A DNA stretch of 64,000 nt from Rhodococcus sp. NBC_00297 (GTDB taxonomy: Bacteria; Actinomycetota; Actinomycetes; Mycobacteriales; Mycobacteriaceae). Positions 25,824-33,360 of the stretch are shown piece by piece; position 1 is the first letter of the stretch, and each line of letters starts with the position of its first letter. The stretch lies in contig NZ_CP108041.1 in the NCBI RefSeq assembly GCF_036173065.1, forward strand, positions 2,483,001 through 2,547,000, written 5' to 3'. The translations under genes were made by a program, and so were the position numbers. A model generated the notes under the pieces. That model did no database searches, was not told the DNA's origin, and saw nothing but the letters and a program-made list of their open reading frames with translations.

Positions 25824-25973
25824 TCAGCGCAGGGGCGATGTGCCCGCGTCGTCGGGTCCGTCGTCGGGGAGGTGTCCCGGCGACGTGGTGTCGACCGTCG
25901 CGTCGAAGAACAACTGGACGAACGACAACGGAGACGCGCGTTGCTCGCTGTCCCGCTCGGGCTCGTCGGACAT
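25824..25973 (-). CDS. 49-residue ORF of unknown function, divergent from the sugar porter
   Basis: The minus strand encodes 49 residues beginning MSDEPERDSEQRASPLSFVQ and continuing with a short aromatic stretch (LFFDATVD) and an acidic, Pro/Gly-rich tail. Support for expression: GAGAAGGGAG upstream of the ATG, and a promoter (TTGTTC, 17 bases, GATGAT) placed inside the shared operator at 26010-26038. It converges on the Nit1C operon, two codons from its last stop. No homologue comes to mind. It could be a small regulatory peptide or a chance ORF. Confidence 0.45.
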   Translation of the reverse strand: MSDEPERDSEQRASPLSFVQLFFDATVDTTSPGHLPDDGPDDAGTSPLR

Positions 25974-26013
25974 GGTGGCACTCCCTTCTCGACGTGGATC
26001 GCCGGACCGATCA

Positions 26014-26044
26014 TCTCAGATTCTGAATAGTTGAACAACTGAGA
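26014..26044. promoter_or_regulatory. MarR-type operator, copy B (sugar porter / small ORF)
   Basis: The 31-bp element has outer arms TCTCAG and CTGAGA and an inner AGTTG-AA-CAACT palindrome. It matches the element at 30753-30783 at 23 of 31 positions with the same length, including the full CAACTGAGA right end. It overlaps a leftward promoter for the small ORF and lies upstream of the sugar porter. Confidence 0.6.
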
Positions 26045-26172
26045 GATACATCGGTGTCGAGGGGAAAATGATGTGATCCACTTCTCAGGGCGCGGAAACT
26101 ATGTTAAGACATACAGACATGGTTCGAGCGTCGCTGGGCGGCTCGGACCCGCCACGCCGACGATGGGATGTC

Positions 26173-27588
26173 ATGTCTTCGCAAGTCAGCAGCACGGGAA
26201 GTGCACTACCGCCGGACGCACCCGGTCCCCACTCGCGTCGCCTCGGCGTCATCGCCGTGGTGGCGACCTTCGGTGGCCTGCTGTTCGGATACGACACGGG
26301 CGTCATCAACGGCGCGCTGGAGCCGTTGAAGGAGGACCTGTCGCTCACGGCCTTCACCGAGGGCTTCGTCGTCAGCATCCTCATCTTCGGGGCGGCCATC
26401 GGCGCACTGGTCGGGGGCCGACTGTCGGACAAGTACGGCCGTCGGCACAACATCCTGATGCTGGCCGGCATCTTCGTCCTCGGCACTCTGGGCTGCGTTT
26501 TCGCCCCGTCGTGGGAGGTGCTGGCGGTGTTCCGCTTCATCCTCGGCCTCGCGGTCGGCGGAGCGTCCGCGACCGTGCCGGTGTACCTCTCGGAGGTCTC
26601 ACCGTTCGAGCGCCGCGGTTCCCTGGTGACGCGCAACGAGGTCATGATCGTCAGCGGCCAGTTCGCGGCCTTCGTGATCAACGCCCTCATCTTCAACATC
26701 TGGGGCGAGCACGACTCCGTCTGGCGCTACATGCTGCTGGTCGCCGTGTTGCCCGCGTTCGCACTGTTCTTCGGCATGCTGCGGATGCCCGAGAGTCCGC
26801 GCTGGCTCGTCTCGCAGGGCCGGGACGACGACGCCCTGGCGGTGCTGAAGCAGGTGCGGTCCCCCGAGCGTGCGGAGGCCGAGATGGCCGAGGTGCACGC
26901 GCTGGCCGAGGAGGAGAAGCTCTCGCAGACCGGCGGCGCGGCCGACCTGTCGGTGCGGTGGATCCGACGGTTGATCTACATCGGTGTGGGACTCGGTGTT
27001 TTCCAACAGTTCACGGGCATCAACTCGGTGATGTACTACGGCACCCAGCTCCTCGGCGACGCCGGATTCTCGAGCAGCTCCGCCATCATCGCGAACACGC
27101 TCAACGGCCTCTTCAGCGTCCTCGGCATCACGGTCGGCCTGCTCATCATGAATCGGATCGATCGCCGAACGATGCTGATCGCGGGCTTCTCACTGACGAC
27201 GCTCTTCCATCTCCTGGTCGGACTGTCCGCACTGCTGCTGCCGGACGGCACCGCCAAGGCATACTTCATCCTCGTCTTCGTCGTGCTCTTCGTCTTCTGC
27301 ATGCAGGGCACGATCGGGCCGCTGGTCTGGTTGATGCTCGCAGAGATCTTCCCGCTCAAGATCCGCAGCTTCGCCATCGGTGTCTGCGTGTTCATGCTGT
27401 GGATCGCCAATGCTGCCGTTGCACTGGCCTTCCCGCCGGTGGTCGACGCGCTCGGCATCGCGCCGACGTTCTTCATCTTCGTCGGACTGGGCATACTGGC
27501 CCTGGTCTTCATCATCACGCAGGTGCCGGAGACCCGCGGTCAGAGCCTGGAGGAACTCGAGGCCCGGTTCCGCCGCGAGTACTCCTGA
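26173..27588 (+). CDS. Sugar porter family MFS transporter
   Basis: This 471-residue, 12-helix proton symporter has the sugar-porter signatures: DTGVINGAL in helix 1, GGRLSDKYGRR between helices 2 and 3, PESPRWLVSQGR before the central loop, QFTGINSVMYYG in helix 7 and PETRGQSLEELE at the end. Relatives import myo-inositol, xylose or glucose. The start is uncertain: the ATG at 26173 gives the normal length, but in-frame ATGs at 26101 and 26119 are possible, and none has a strong ribosome site. It is followed 37 bases later by a universal stress protein gene. Confidence 0.88.
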   Translation: MSSQVSSTGSALPPDAPGPHSRRLGVIAVVATFGGLLFGYDTGVINGALEPLKEDLSLTAFTEGFVVSILIFGAAIGALVGGRLSDKYGRRHNILMLAGIFVLGTLGCVFAPSWEVLAVFRFILGLAVGGASATVPVYLSEVSPFERRGSLVTRNEVMIVSGQFAAFVINALIFNIWGEHDSVWRYMLLVAVLPAFALFFGMLRMPESPRWLVSQGRDDDALAVLKQVRSPERAEAEMAEVHALAEEEKLSQTGGAADLSVRWIRRLIYIGVGLGVFQQFTGINSVMYYGTQLLGDAGFSSSSAIIANTLNGLFSVLGITVGLLIMNRIDRRTMLIAGFSLTTLFHLLVGLSALLLPDGTAKAYFILVFVVLFVFCMQGTIGPLVWLMLAEIFPLKIRSFAIGVCVFMLWIANAAVALAFPPVVDALGIAPTFFIFVGLGILALVFIITQVPETRGQSLEELEARFRREYS

Positions 27589-27625
27589 CACGATCACCCC
27601 ACTTCGAGAAGGACGGCGAGACATC

Positions 27626-27982
27626 ATGGCAGTACTGGTGGCAGTGACCGACAGCGACGAGGGCCGACACGCACTGTCGGAGGCGGTGTCGGAGGCGCGC
27701 ATGCTCGAGACCGACGTGATCGCGGTGAACCTGACCCTCGGCGCGCTCGACACGAGCGACGTGGGCGGTGACGTGGCGGTGCGAGTGATCGACCGGGCGG
27801 GGCGCGAGGACCGCGACCCGGTGATCGCGGTGATCGACGAGATCGAGGCGCACCCGGAGGTGACGCGACTCGTGATCGGGATCAAGAAGCGCAGTCGGGT
27901 GGGAAAGGCGTTGCTGGGCAGCGTCAGTCAGCGTCTGCTGATGACGTCACCGGTGCCGGTGCTCACCGTTCGACCCAGCTGA
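27626..27982 (+). CDS. Universal stress protein (UspA) family
   Basis: The 118-residue single-domain protein has the Usp alpha/beta fold: VLVAVTDSDEGRHAL at the start, LVIGIKKRSRVGKALLGSVSQRLL (the G-rich ATP-loop region) and PVPVLTVRP at the end. The ATP motif is close to the usual G2xG9xS/T pattern, with KKRSRVGKALLGSVS. It is likely co-transcribed with the sugar porter and cytosolic. A strong hairpin overlaps its 3' end. Specific function is unknown. Confidence 0.85.
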   Translation: MAVLVAVTDSDEGRHALSEAVSEARMLETDVIAVNLTLGALDTSDVGGDVAVRVIDRAGREDRDPVIAVIDEIEAHPEVTRLVIGIKKRSRVGKALLGSVSQRLLMTSPVPVLTVRPS

Positions 27983-27996
27983 GCCGAACGGTGAGC
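27961..27996. terminator. Bidirectional terminator between usp and lipocalin genes
   Basis: GCTCACCGTTCG (27961-27972) and CGAACGGTGAGC (27985-27996) form a perfect 12-bp stem with a 12-base loop. It overlaps the usp stop codon and sits 11 bases past the stop of the convergent lipocalin gene, so it can serve both. There is no marked T-run, common in high-GC actinobacteria. Confidence 0.7.
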
Positions 27997-28007
27997 GGTG
28001 GCGGAGG

Positions 28008-28613
28008 TCAGACGGTGCAGAGCGGGCGGATCTCGTTGCTGCCCTGAGTGGTCGGCGACGTCAACAGCAGGCAGGCGTTGTAGCCGCGGCTCTCGACGAC
28101 GCTCCGGATCTGCTTCCACTGATCGGCACTCACCTGCGGCGACCTCGACAGGACGAAGCCGGACGTGCGGAACGGGTCGCCCACCAGCGCCCACGAGTAG
28201 TCGTCGGCGATGTAGGTGACGATGTAGTTGGTGGGACCCTCGGGATTGTCCTGGGTGGGCACACCGGGGAAGCTCACGTGCAGCTGCGCCTGCGTGACCG
28301 GATCGTTCACCCGGGCGTTGCCGATGATCTCGTTGGCTCCGCCGTCCCAGCGGGTGCAGTTGTTCTGCACGCGCACGTTGCTGGGGTCGAGCACCTGGTA
28401 GTTGGCCCGGGTGTCCTTGGCGCAGTTCAGGTTGAACGGCTGCGGGACGGCCGCGATCTGCCACCAGTCACCCGCGTAGCGCTGGACGTCCAGCTGAGCG
28501 ATGGGCTGCAGCGGCTCGAACAGGGGCTGCGCGGACGCGGCGCTGCCGCCGGCGAGCAGAGCTCCGGTGACCAACGCTCCGGCGACTGCCGTGCGGATGA
28601 TGCTGCGGATCAT
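28008..28613 (-). CDS. Secreted lipocalin family protein
   Basis: The 201-residue protein has a signal peptide (MIRSIIRTAVAGALVTGALLAGGSAASA, cleavage near residue 28) and a bacterial lipocalin (Blc-like) barrel. The diagnostic strand-A motif reads RYAGDWWQIAAVPQPFN; SWALVGDPFRTSGFVLSR is the second conserved region. Two or three cysteine pairs could form disulfides outside the cell. Lipocalins carry small hydrophobic ligands, which fits its 4-base overlap (ATGA) with the MMPL transporter gene: the pair may export and carry the same lipid. AAGGAG precedes the ATG. Confidence 0.88.
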   Translation of the reverse strand: MIRSIIRTAVAGALVTGALLAGGSAASAQPLFEPLQPIAQLDVQRYAGDWWQIAAVPQPFNLNCAKDTRANYQVLDPSNVRVQNNCTRWDGGANEIIGNARVNDPVTQAQLHVSFPGVPTQDNPEGPTNYIVTYIADDYSWALVGDPFRTSGFVLSRSPQVSADQWKQIRSVVESRGYNACLLLTSPTTQGSNEIRPLCTV

Positions 28614-30742
28614 GAGGTGACTCCTTCTTTCGTGGCGTTCGGACTGTCTTCGGAGTGCGGGTCGAGTTCGGTCGGCCACCAGATGCGGGGACCGATCAGG
28701 GTGAACAGGGCCGGAATCACGATCGTGCGGACCACGAAGGTGTCGAGCAGGATGCCGAGGCCCACGACGATCCCGAGCTGCGTGAGCAGAATGAGTGGCA
28801 GGACGCCCAGCACGGTGAACACCGCGGCGAGCACGATGCCCGCACTGGTGATGACCGCGCCCGTCGACGCGACGGCGCGCACGATGCCCGTCCGCGTCCC
28901 GTACGACGGTGTCTCCTCACGTGCCCGGGTGACGAGGAAGATCGTGTAGTCCACACCCAGGGCCACGAGGAACAGGAACCCGAACAGCGGCACGTTGTCG
29001 CCGAGGGCGGGGAAGCCGAAGATGTTCTCGCTGGCCCAGCTGCCGATGCCCAGAGCCGCCAGCGTGCTGAGCACCGTCGTGGCCACGAGCACCAGGGGTG
29101 CGAGGGCCGACCGGAGCAGAACGAACAGCACCAGCAGAACCACCAGCAGGATCACCGGGATGATCACCAGGCGGTCGCGAGCTGCGGCATCGGACGTGTC
29201 CAGCGCCTGCGCATCGCTGCCGCCCACCAGAGCGTCGGCACCCGTGATCGGAGCGACAGATGCACGCAGGTTCTCGACCGCGGCGAACGCGCCGTCGGAG
29301 GACGGTTCCGCGTCGAGCACGACGGACCACTCGGTGAGACCGGTGTTTGAGGTGCCGGGCCGGGAGTCCGCAGTTCGGGACACCGACACCACGCCGTCGG
29401 TGTCCTGCAGCGCTGCCTCGACCTCCGAGGCCGCCGCGGTCCGGGCGACGACGACGGTCGGATCTGACTGCCCCGCCGGGAAGTGCTCGGCGAGCGTGTC
29501 GATGCCGGTGACGGATTCGGCGGTGACGCGGAACTGCTCGGTCTGCGACAGGCCCACGTTCGTTCCGACGAGGCCGAGAATGCAGACGGCCAGCGCGACC
29601 AGCGACACCGCCGCGGCGCGGCCGGGTCGACGACCGACGGCGTTGGCGACGCGGAAGAACACGCCCTTGTCCGTCGGCTCGGGATCGCCCACGCGAGGAA
29701 CGAACGGCCAGAACAGCTTCCGGCCGAACAGCGAGAGCAGTGGCGGAAGAACGAAGAGCACGAAGACGGCGGCGACCACGAGACCGGCCGCGGCCAGACC
29801 GCCCAGGCTGCGCGTACTCGGCAGAGTGCCCAGCAGCAGCGTCAGGAGCGCGAGCACCACCGTCGCGTTGCTCGCCACGATGGCCGGGCCGGCGCGTCGC
29901 ACGGCATGGTGGAGGGCGACCCGGTGGTCGCTCTCGCGGCGCAGTTCCTCGCGGTACCGGGAGATGAGCAGCAGCGCGTAGTTGGTCCCGGCGCCGAACA
30001 CCAGGACGCTGGTGATGCCCGAGGTGCTGCCGTCGAACGAGAGCCCGGTGAGCCCGGACACTGCGGTGCCGACCGTCGAGGCGACCCGGTCACCGAAGCC
30101 CACGACGGCGAGCGGCACGAGCCAGAGAACCGGTGACCGGTACGTGGCGATCAGCAGCAGGGCCACCACCAGCGCGGTGACGCCGAGCAGCGTGACATTG
30201 GCCCCGGAGAAGGAGTCGGCGATGTCGGCGGCGAACGCGGGACCGCCCGTGACCTGCGCCGTCAACCCGTCGGGGAGGCCGTCGGTGGCAGAGGTGCGCA
30301 GCTCGGTGACCAGATCGGCCAGTCCCGTTCCGGACTCCGACGTCGACACCTGGACGGGGGCGATGGCCGCCTCGCCGTCGGGTGCGGGAACGACCGGGGC
30401 GTCGGGCGCACCCGCGTCCACCCCGCGCTCGACACCGTTCATCCGCATCCTCGCGGCAGCGACGTCGGCGAGGTCCTGTTCGGACAGGGCGCCGCCGTCG
30501 GCGCGCGTCACCACGAGGATCACTGGCGAGAGGTCGGAGTCGGGGAATTCCTCGAGCAGGGCGTCGACCCGTGCCGATTCCGCGTCCGAGGGGAGCGATG
30601 TCGGCGAACTCTCGGCGGCGGAGTTGCTCCCGACGCCGCCGATGAGCGCGCCGGCGGCAAGGACGACGAGCAGGGCGACGATCCAGGACCGAGGCCCCGA
30701 GACGAGGCCGGCCACGCGGTTCCACACAGAGTTGTCGCTCAC
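28610..30742 (-). CDS. MMPL/RND family transporter
   Basis: The 710-residue inner-membrane protein has the RND layout: helix 1, a large extracellular loop (about 40-190), helices 2-6, a second loop, and helices 8-12, with paired conserved regions (FGAGTNYALLLISRYREEL and LVALGVDYTIFLVTRAREE). The polar Asp-Tyr pair in the latter is the proton relay of MmpL proteins. It is the size of the smaller actinobacterial MMPL proteins and probably exports a lipid or drug. It starts at a GTG 10 bases from the operator shared with the divergent MarR gene and is coupled to the lipocalin gene. Confidence 0.9.
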   Translation of the reverse strand: MSDNSVWNRVAGLVSGPRSWIVALLVVLAAGALIGGVGSNSAAESSPTSLPSDAESARVDALLEEFPDSDLSPVILVVTRADGGALSEQDLADVAAARMRMNGVERGVDAGAPDAPVVPAPDGEAAIAPVQVSTSESGTGLADLVTELRTSATDGLPDGLTAQVTGGPAFAADIADSFSGANVTLLGVTALVVALLLIATYRSPVLWLVPLAVVGFGDRVASTVGTAVSGLTGLSFDGSTSGITSVLVFGAGTNYALLLISRYREELRRESDHRVALHHAVRRAGPAIVASNATVVLALLTLLLGTLPSTRSLGGLAAAGLVVAAVFVLFVLPPLLSLFGRKLFWPFVPRVGDPEPTDKGVFFRVANAVGRRPGRAAAVSLVALAVCILGLVGTNVGLSQTEQFRVTAESVTGIDTLAEHFPAGQSDPTVVVARTAAASEVEAALQDTDGVVSVSRTADSRPGTSNTGLTEWSVVLDAEPSSDGAFAAVENLRASVAPITGADALVGGSDAQALDTSDAAARDRLVIIPVILLVVLLVLFVLLRSALAPLVLVATTVLSTLAALGIGSWASENIFGFPALGDNVPLFGFLFLVALGVDYTIFLVTRAREETPSYGTRTGIVRAVASTGAVITSAGIVLAAVFTVLGVLPLILLTQLGIVVGLGILLDTFVVRTIVIPALFTLIGPRIWWPTELDPHSEDSPNATKEGVTS

Positions 30743-30752
30743 CGGAAAAGTG

Positions 30753-30783
30753 TCTCAGTTAGTTGATCGTTAAGCAACTGAGA
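30753..30783. promoter_or_regulatory. MarR-type operator, copy A (MMPL / marR divergent promoter)
   Basis: Perfect 10-bp arms TGTCTCAGTT (30751-30760) and AACTGAGACA (30776-30785) flank AGTTG and CAACT half-sites. The element lies between the divergent MMPL and MarR genes, overlapping a leftward promoter (TTGCTT, 17 bases, GACACT). The same 31-bp layout occurs at 26014-26044. Confidence 0.7.
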
Positions 30784-30838
30784 CATTGCTCGGAGGTCCG
30801 GCGAGTACGCTGACACCCGAGTTTTCGAAGGAGAATCT

Positions 30839-31357
30839 GTGTCAGCACACGAACGGTCGGAGCGGTCCGACGCGACCGACGCCGACGGTGCCCGGCGCGA
30901 TCTCGAATCCACGATCGCCGCCGACATGCGCGCCATGACAGCCGAGTCGGATCAGCTCGGCCGTGTGTTCGGCTCTCGACACCACCTCAGCGCGAACGAC
31001 TTCCGAGCCCTACTGCACATCATGGTCGCCGATGTCGGTGGACGTCCGGTGTCGCCGGGCGAGCTCGGCTCTCTCCTCGGACTCTCCTCCGCCGCCATGA
31101 CGTATCTGGTGGAGCGGATGATCGCGTCGGGTCACATCCGCCGCGAACCCGACACGCGGGACCGACGGCGGGTCATCCTCCGCTACGACGAGCCGGGAAT
31201 GGACGTCGCACGGCAGTTCTTCGGCCCGCTCGGACAGCACGTCCACGAGTCGCTGTCCGCGCTGCCGGACACGGATCTCGCTGCGGCGCACCGTGTGTTC
31301 GGAGCTCTTACCGACGCCATGCAGACCTACCACCAGGAGATCAAGAGCACCGGGTGA
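30839..31357 (+). CDS. MarR family transcriptional regulator
   Basis: The 172-residue dimeric winged-helix repressor has LSANDFRALLHIMV, the recognition region SPGELGSLLGLSSAAMTYLVERMIASGHIRREPDTRDRR (helix-turn-helix followed by the basic wing) and C-terminal dimerisation helices. AAGGAG precedes the GTG at 30839. It is divergent from the MMPL-lipocalin operon with an operator in the 96-base gap, so it most likely represses that operon and itself until a ligand binds. A second matching operator lies 4.7 kb away at the sugar porter. The ligand is unknown. Confidence 0.9.
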   Translation: MSAHERSERSDATDADGARRDLESTIAADMRAMTAESDQLGRVFGSRHHLSANDFRALLHIMVADVGGRPVSPGELGSLLGLSSAAMTYLVERMIASGHIRREPDTRDRRRVILRYDEPGMDVARQFFGPLGQHVHESLSALPDTDLAAAHRVFGALTDAMQTYHQEIKSTG

Positions 31358-31792
31358 TCAGGCCCCGAGCTTCTGAGCGAACATGACGATGATGCCGCTG
31401 GGTCCGCGCACGTAGGTCAGTGCATAGACACCCTCGTAGTTCGCGACACCGCGCAACGGGTGGCAGCCGTGCCGAGCGGCCACTGCCAGAGCCTGCTCGA
31501 GGTCGTCGACCTCGAAGGCGATGCGGTGCATGCCGATCTGATGCGGGAGCGTCGGTTCCGTTTCGATCATGGTGGGATGGCGGTTCTGGAACAGCTCGAT
31601 GCGGCCCGCCCCGTCCGGCGTCTGCAGCATCGCGATGTCGGCGTGATTGCCGTCCAGACCCACCGCCGTGTCGGCCCACTCGCCCTGGACCGTGTCACGG
31701 CCGAGGAGTGTCAGACCCAGATCGGTGAAGAACGCGATGGCCTCGTCGAGGTCGCGTACCGCGATCCCGACGTTCTCGAGTCGTATCGACAT
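31358..31792 (-). CDS. VOC family protein (methylmalonyl-CoA epimerase-like)
   Basis: The 144-residue protein has two VOC modules: LENVGIAVRDLDEAIAFFTDLGL and MHRIAFEVDDLEQALAVAARHG. His in MHRIAFEV and Glu in RIELFQNRH are possible metal ligands, but the first-module His is replaced by Gly (NVGIAV), so one usual ligand is missing and metal chemistry is unsure. It converges directly on marR with no gap and lies nine bases after the thrC start-distal end on the same strand. The substrate is unknown. Confidence 0.78.
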   Translation of the reverse strand: MSIRLENVGIAVRDLDEAIAFFTDLGLTLLGRDTVQGEWADTAVGLDGNHADIAMLQTPDGAGRIELFQNRHPTMIETEPTLPHQIGMHRIAFEVDDLEQALAVAARHGCHPLRGVANYEGVYALTYVRGPSGIIVMFAQKLGA

Positions 31793-31801
31793 CGCTCGAC
31801 T

Positions 31802-33247
31802 CTAACGACCGGTGTGCTCCACGATGACGTCCTTCACGCGATCGACGTCCGCGGGGACGACATCGAAGCGCTGCGGCAGGTCCTCGATGCCCTCGAACGC
31901 CGGCGGACGCTCGGGTTCGGTTCCCAGTGCCTCCCGCACGATGTCCGCGAACTTCGCGGGCAACGCGGTCTCGAGCACGATCATGGGCACGCCCTCGCGC
32001 AGGTTCCGGCGGGCGACACTCACGCCGTCGGCGGTGTGCGGGTCGATGGTCACGCCGTAGCGCTCGGCCACGTCGCGGATGGTCTCGACGCGGTTCGCGT
32101 GCGTGCTGCGGCCGGACACGAAGCCGAACTCCTGGATGCGATCGAACTCGGGAGTACCGGAGAAGTCGAAGCCGCCGTCGGTGTCGAGCGCGCGGAACAG
32201 CTCACCGAGCCGGACCGCGTCCTGATCGACGAGGTCGTAGAGGAAGCGCTCGAAGTTGGACGCCTTGGAGATGTCCATGCTGGGGCTCGAGGTGTGGTGG
32301 GTCTCGGCGGCCGCGCGGGGACGGTAGACACCCGTGCGGAAGAACTCGTCGAGGACGTCGTTCTCGTTGGTCGCGACGACGAGCTGGTCGATCGGCAGGC
32401 CCATGCACCGGGCGATGTGCCCGGCGCACACGTTGCCGAAGTTGCCGGACGGCACCGAGAACGACACGCGCCGGCCCGGCCCGTCCGTCGCGAGGAGCCA
32501 CCCGTGCACGTAGTAGACGACCTGCGCGACGACTCGACCCCAGTTGATCGAGTTGACGGTGCCGATGGCGTGGTGCGCCTTGAACTCGGCGTCCTTGGAG
32601 ACGGCCTTGACGATGTCCTGGCAGTCGTCGAAATTCCCCTCGACCGCGAGGTTCACGATGTTCTCGTCCTGCAGGCTGAACATCTGTGCCCGCTGGAAAC
32701 TGCTCATCCGGCCGTGCGGGCTCAGCATGACGACGCGGATGTTCTTCTTGCCGCGCATCGCGTGCTCGGCGGCGCTGCCGGTGTCACCCGATGTGGCGCC
32801 CAGGATGTTGAGCTCCTCGCCGCTGCCCGCGAGGGAGTACTCGAACAGGTTGCCCAACAACTGCATCGCCATGTCCTTGAATGCCAGCGTCGGGCCGTTG
32901 GACAGGCTCAGGAGATGGAGCGAGGTGCCCTGCTCCTCGCCGAGTGGACGCAGCGGGGTGATGAGTGACGTGTCGTCGCCGGGCCGGCCGTTCGAGTAGA
33001 CCTCGGCGGTGTACGTCCGGCGCGTGATGTCGCGGAGGTCCTCCGCGGGAATGTCGTCGGCGAACTTCGAGAGCACCTCGAAGGCGAGGTCGGCGTAGGA
33101 CAGTGAGCGGAACGACTCGAGCTCGTCGGCGGTCAGCTGCGGGTACTCGGCAGGCAGGTAGAGACCACCGTCGGGGGCCAGGCCGCCGAGGAGGATGTCC
33201 GAGAAGTGCTGGGGCAGGTTGTGACCCCGCGTCGACTGATACTGCAT
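31802..33247 (-). CDS. thrC: Threonine synthase, long (fungal/enterobacterial/corynebacterial) form
   Basis: The 481-residue PLP enzyme converts O-phosphohomoserine to threonine. The PLP lysine is Lys124 in NGPTLAFKDMAMQ. The N-terminal TRGHNLPQHFSDILLGGLAPDGGLYLP and GATSGDTGSAA (phosphate loop) are typical of the long, SAM-insensitive class, as in Corynebacterium, rather than the roughly 360-residue form found in hom-thrC-thrB operons. No hom or thrB gene is nearby. The ATG at 33247 is the start; frame beyond it crosses a repeat element and the next gene. No leader peptide or T-box is visible. Confidence 0.93.
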   Translation of the reverse strand: MQYQSTRGHNLPQHFSDILLGGLAPDGGLYLPAEYPQLTADELESFRSLSYADLAFEVLSKFADDIPAEDLRDITRRTYTAEVYSNGRPGDDTSLITPLRPLGEEQGTSLHLLSLSNGPTLAFKDMAMQLLGNLFEYSLAGSGEELNILGATSGDTGSAAEHAMRGKKNIRVVMLSPHGRMSSFQRAQMFSLQDENIVNLAVEGNFDDCQDIVKAVSKDAEFKAHHAIGTVNSINWGRVVAQVVYYVHGWLLATDGPGRRVSFSVPSGNFGNVCAGHIARCMGLPIDQLVVATNENDVLDEFFRTGVYRPRAAAETHHTSSPSMDISKASNFERFLYDLVDQDAVRLGELFRALDTDGGFDFSGTPEFDRIQEFGFVSGRSTHANRVETIRDVAERYGVTIDPHTADGVSVARRNLREGVPMIVLETALPAKFADIVREALGTEPERPPAFEGIEDLPQRFDVVPADVDRVKDVIVEHTGR

Positions 33248-33310
33248 CTTCGTCTCTCTCGTCCGGTGGCGCGCCCGGCTGACAACTGTGCCACATCCGC
33301 CGGTCCGGAC

Positions 33311-33360
33311 CGGATCTGGTGCAGTGAACCGTGGAGAGCACGGGTAGCTGCACCGGATCA
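33311..33360. repeat. Hairpin repeat, copy 1 (3' side of AbiEi/DUF559 gene)
   Basis: This 50-bp element matches copy 2 (34245-34294) at 43 of 50 positions. Its ends form a 12-bp stem (GATCTGGTGCAG with CTGCACCGGATC, one G-T/mismatch) around a second small stem (CCGTG/CACGG). Its last three bases are the stop codon of the AbiEi/DUF559 gene. Confidence 0.85.

Noticed and set aside
25799-26038. A 79-codon minus-strand frame over the small ORF
   Set aside because: Its product is a Ser/Thr/Arg-rich shadow sequence, it runs through the operator, and it overlaps the 3' end of the glycosyltransferase; the 49-codon frame has a ribosome site and promoter instead.
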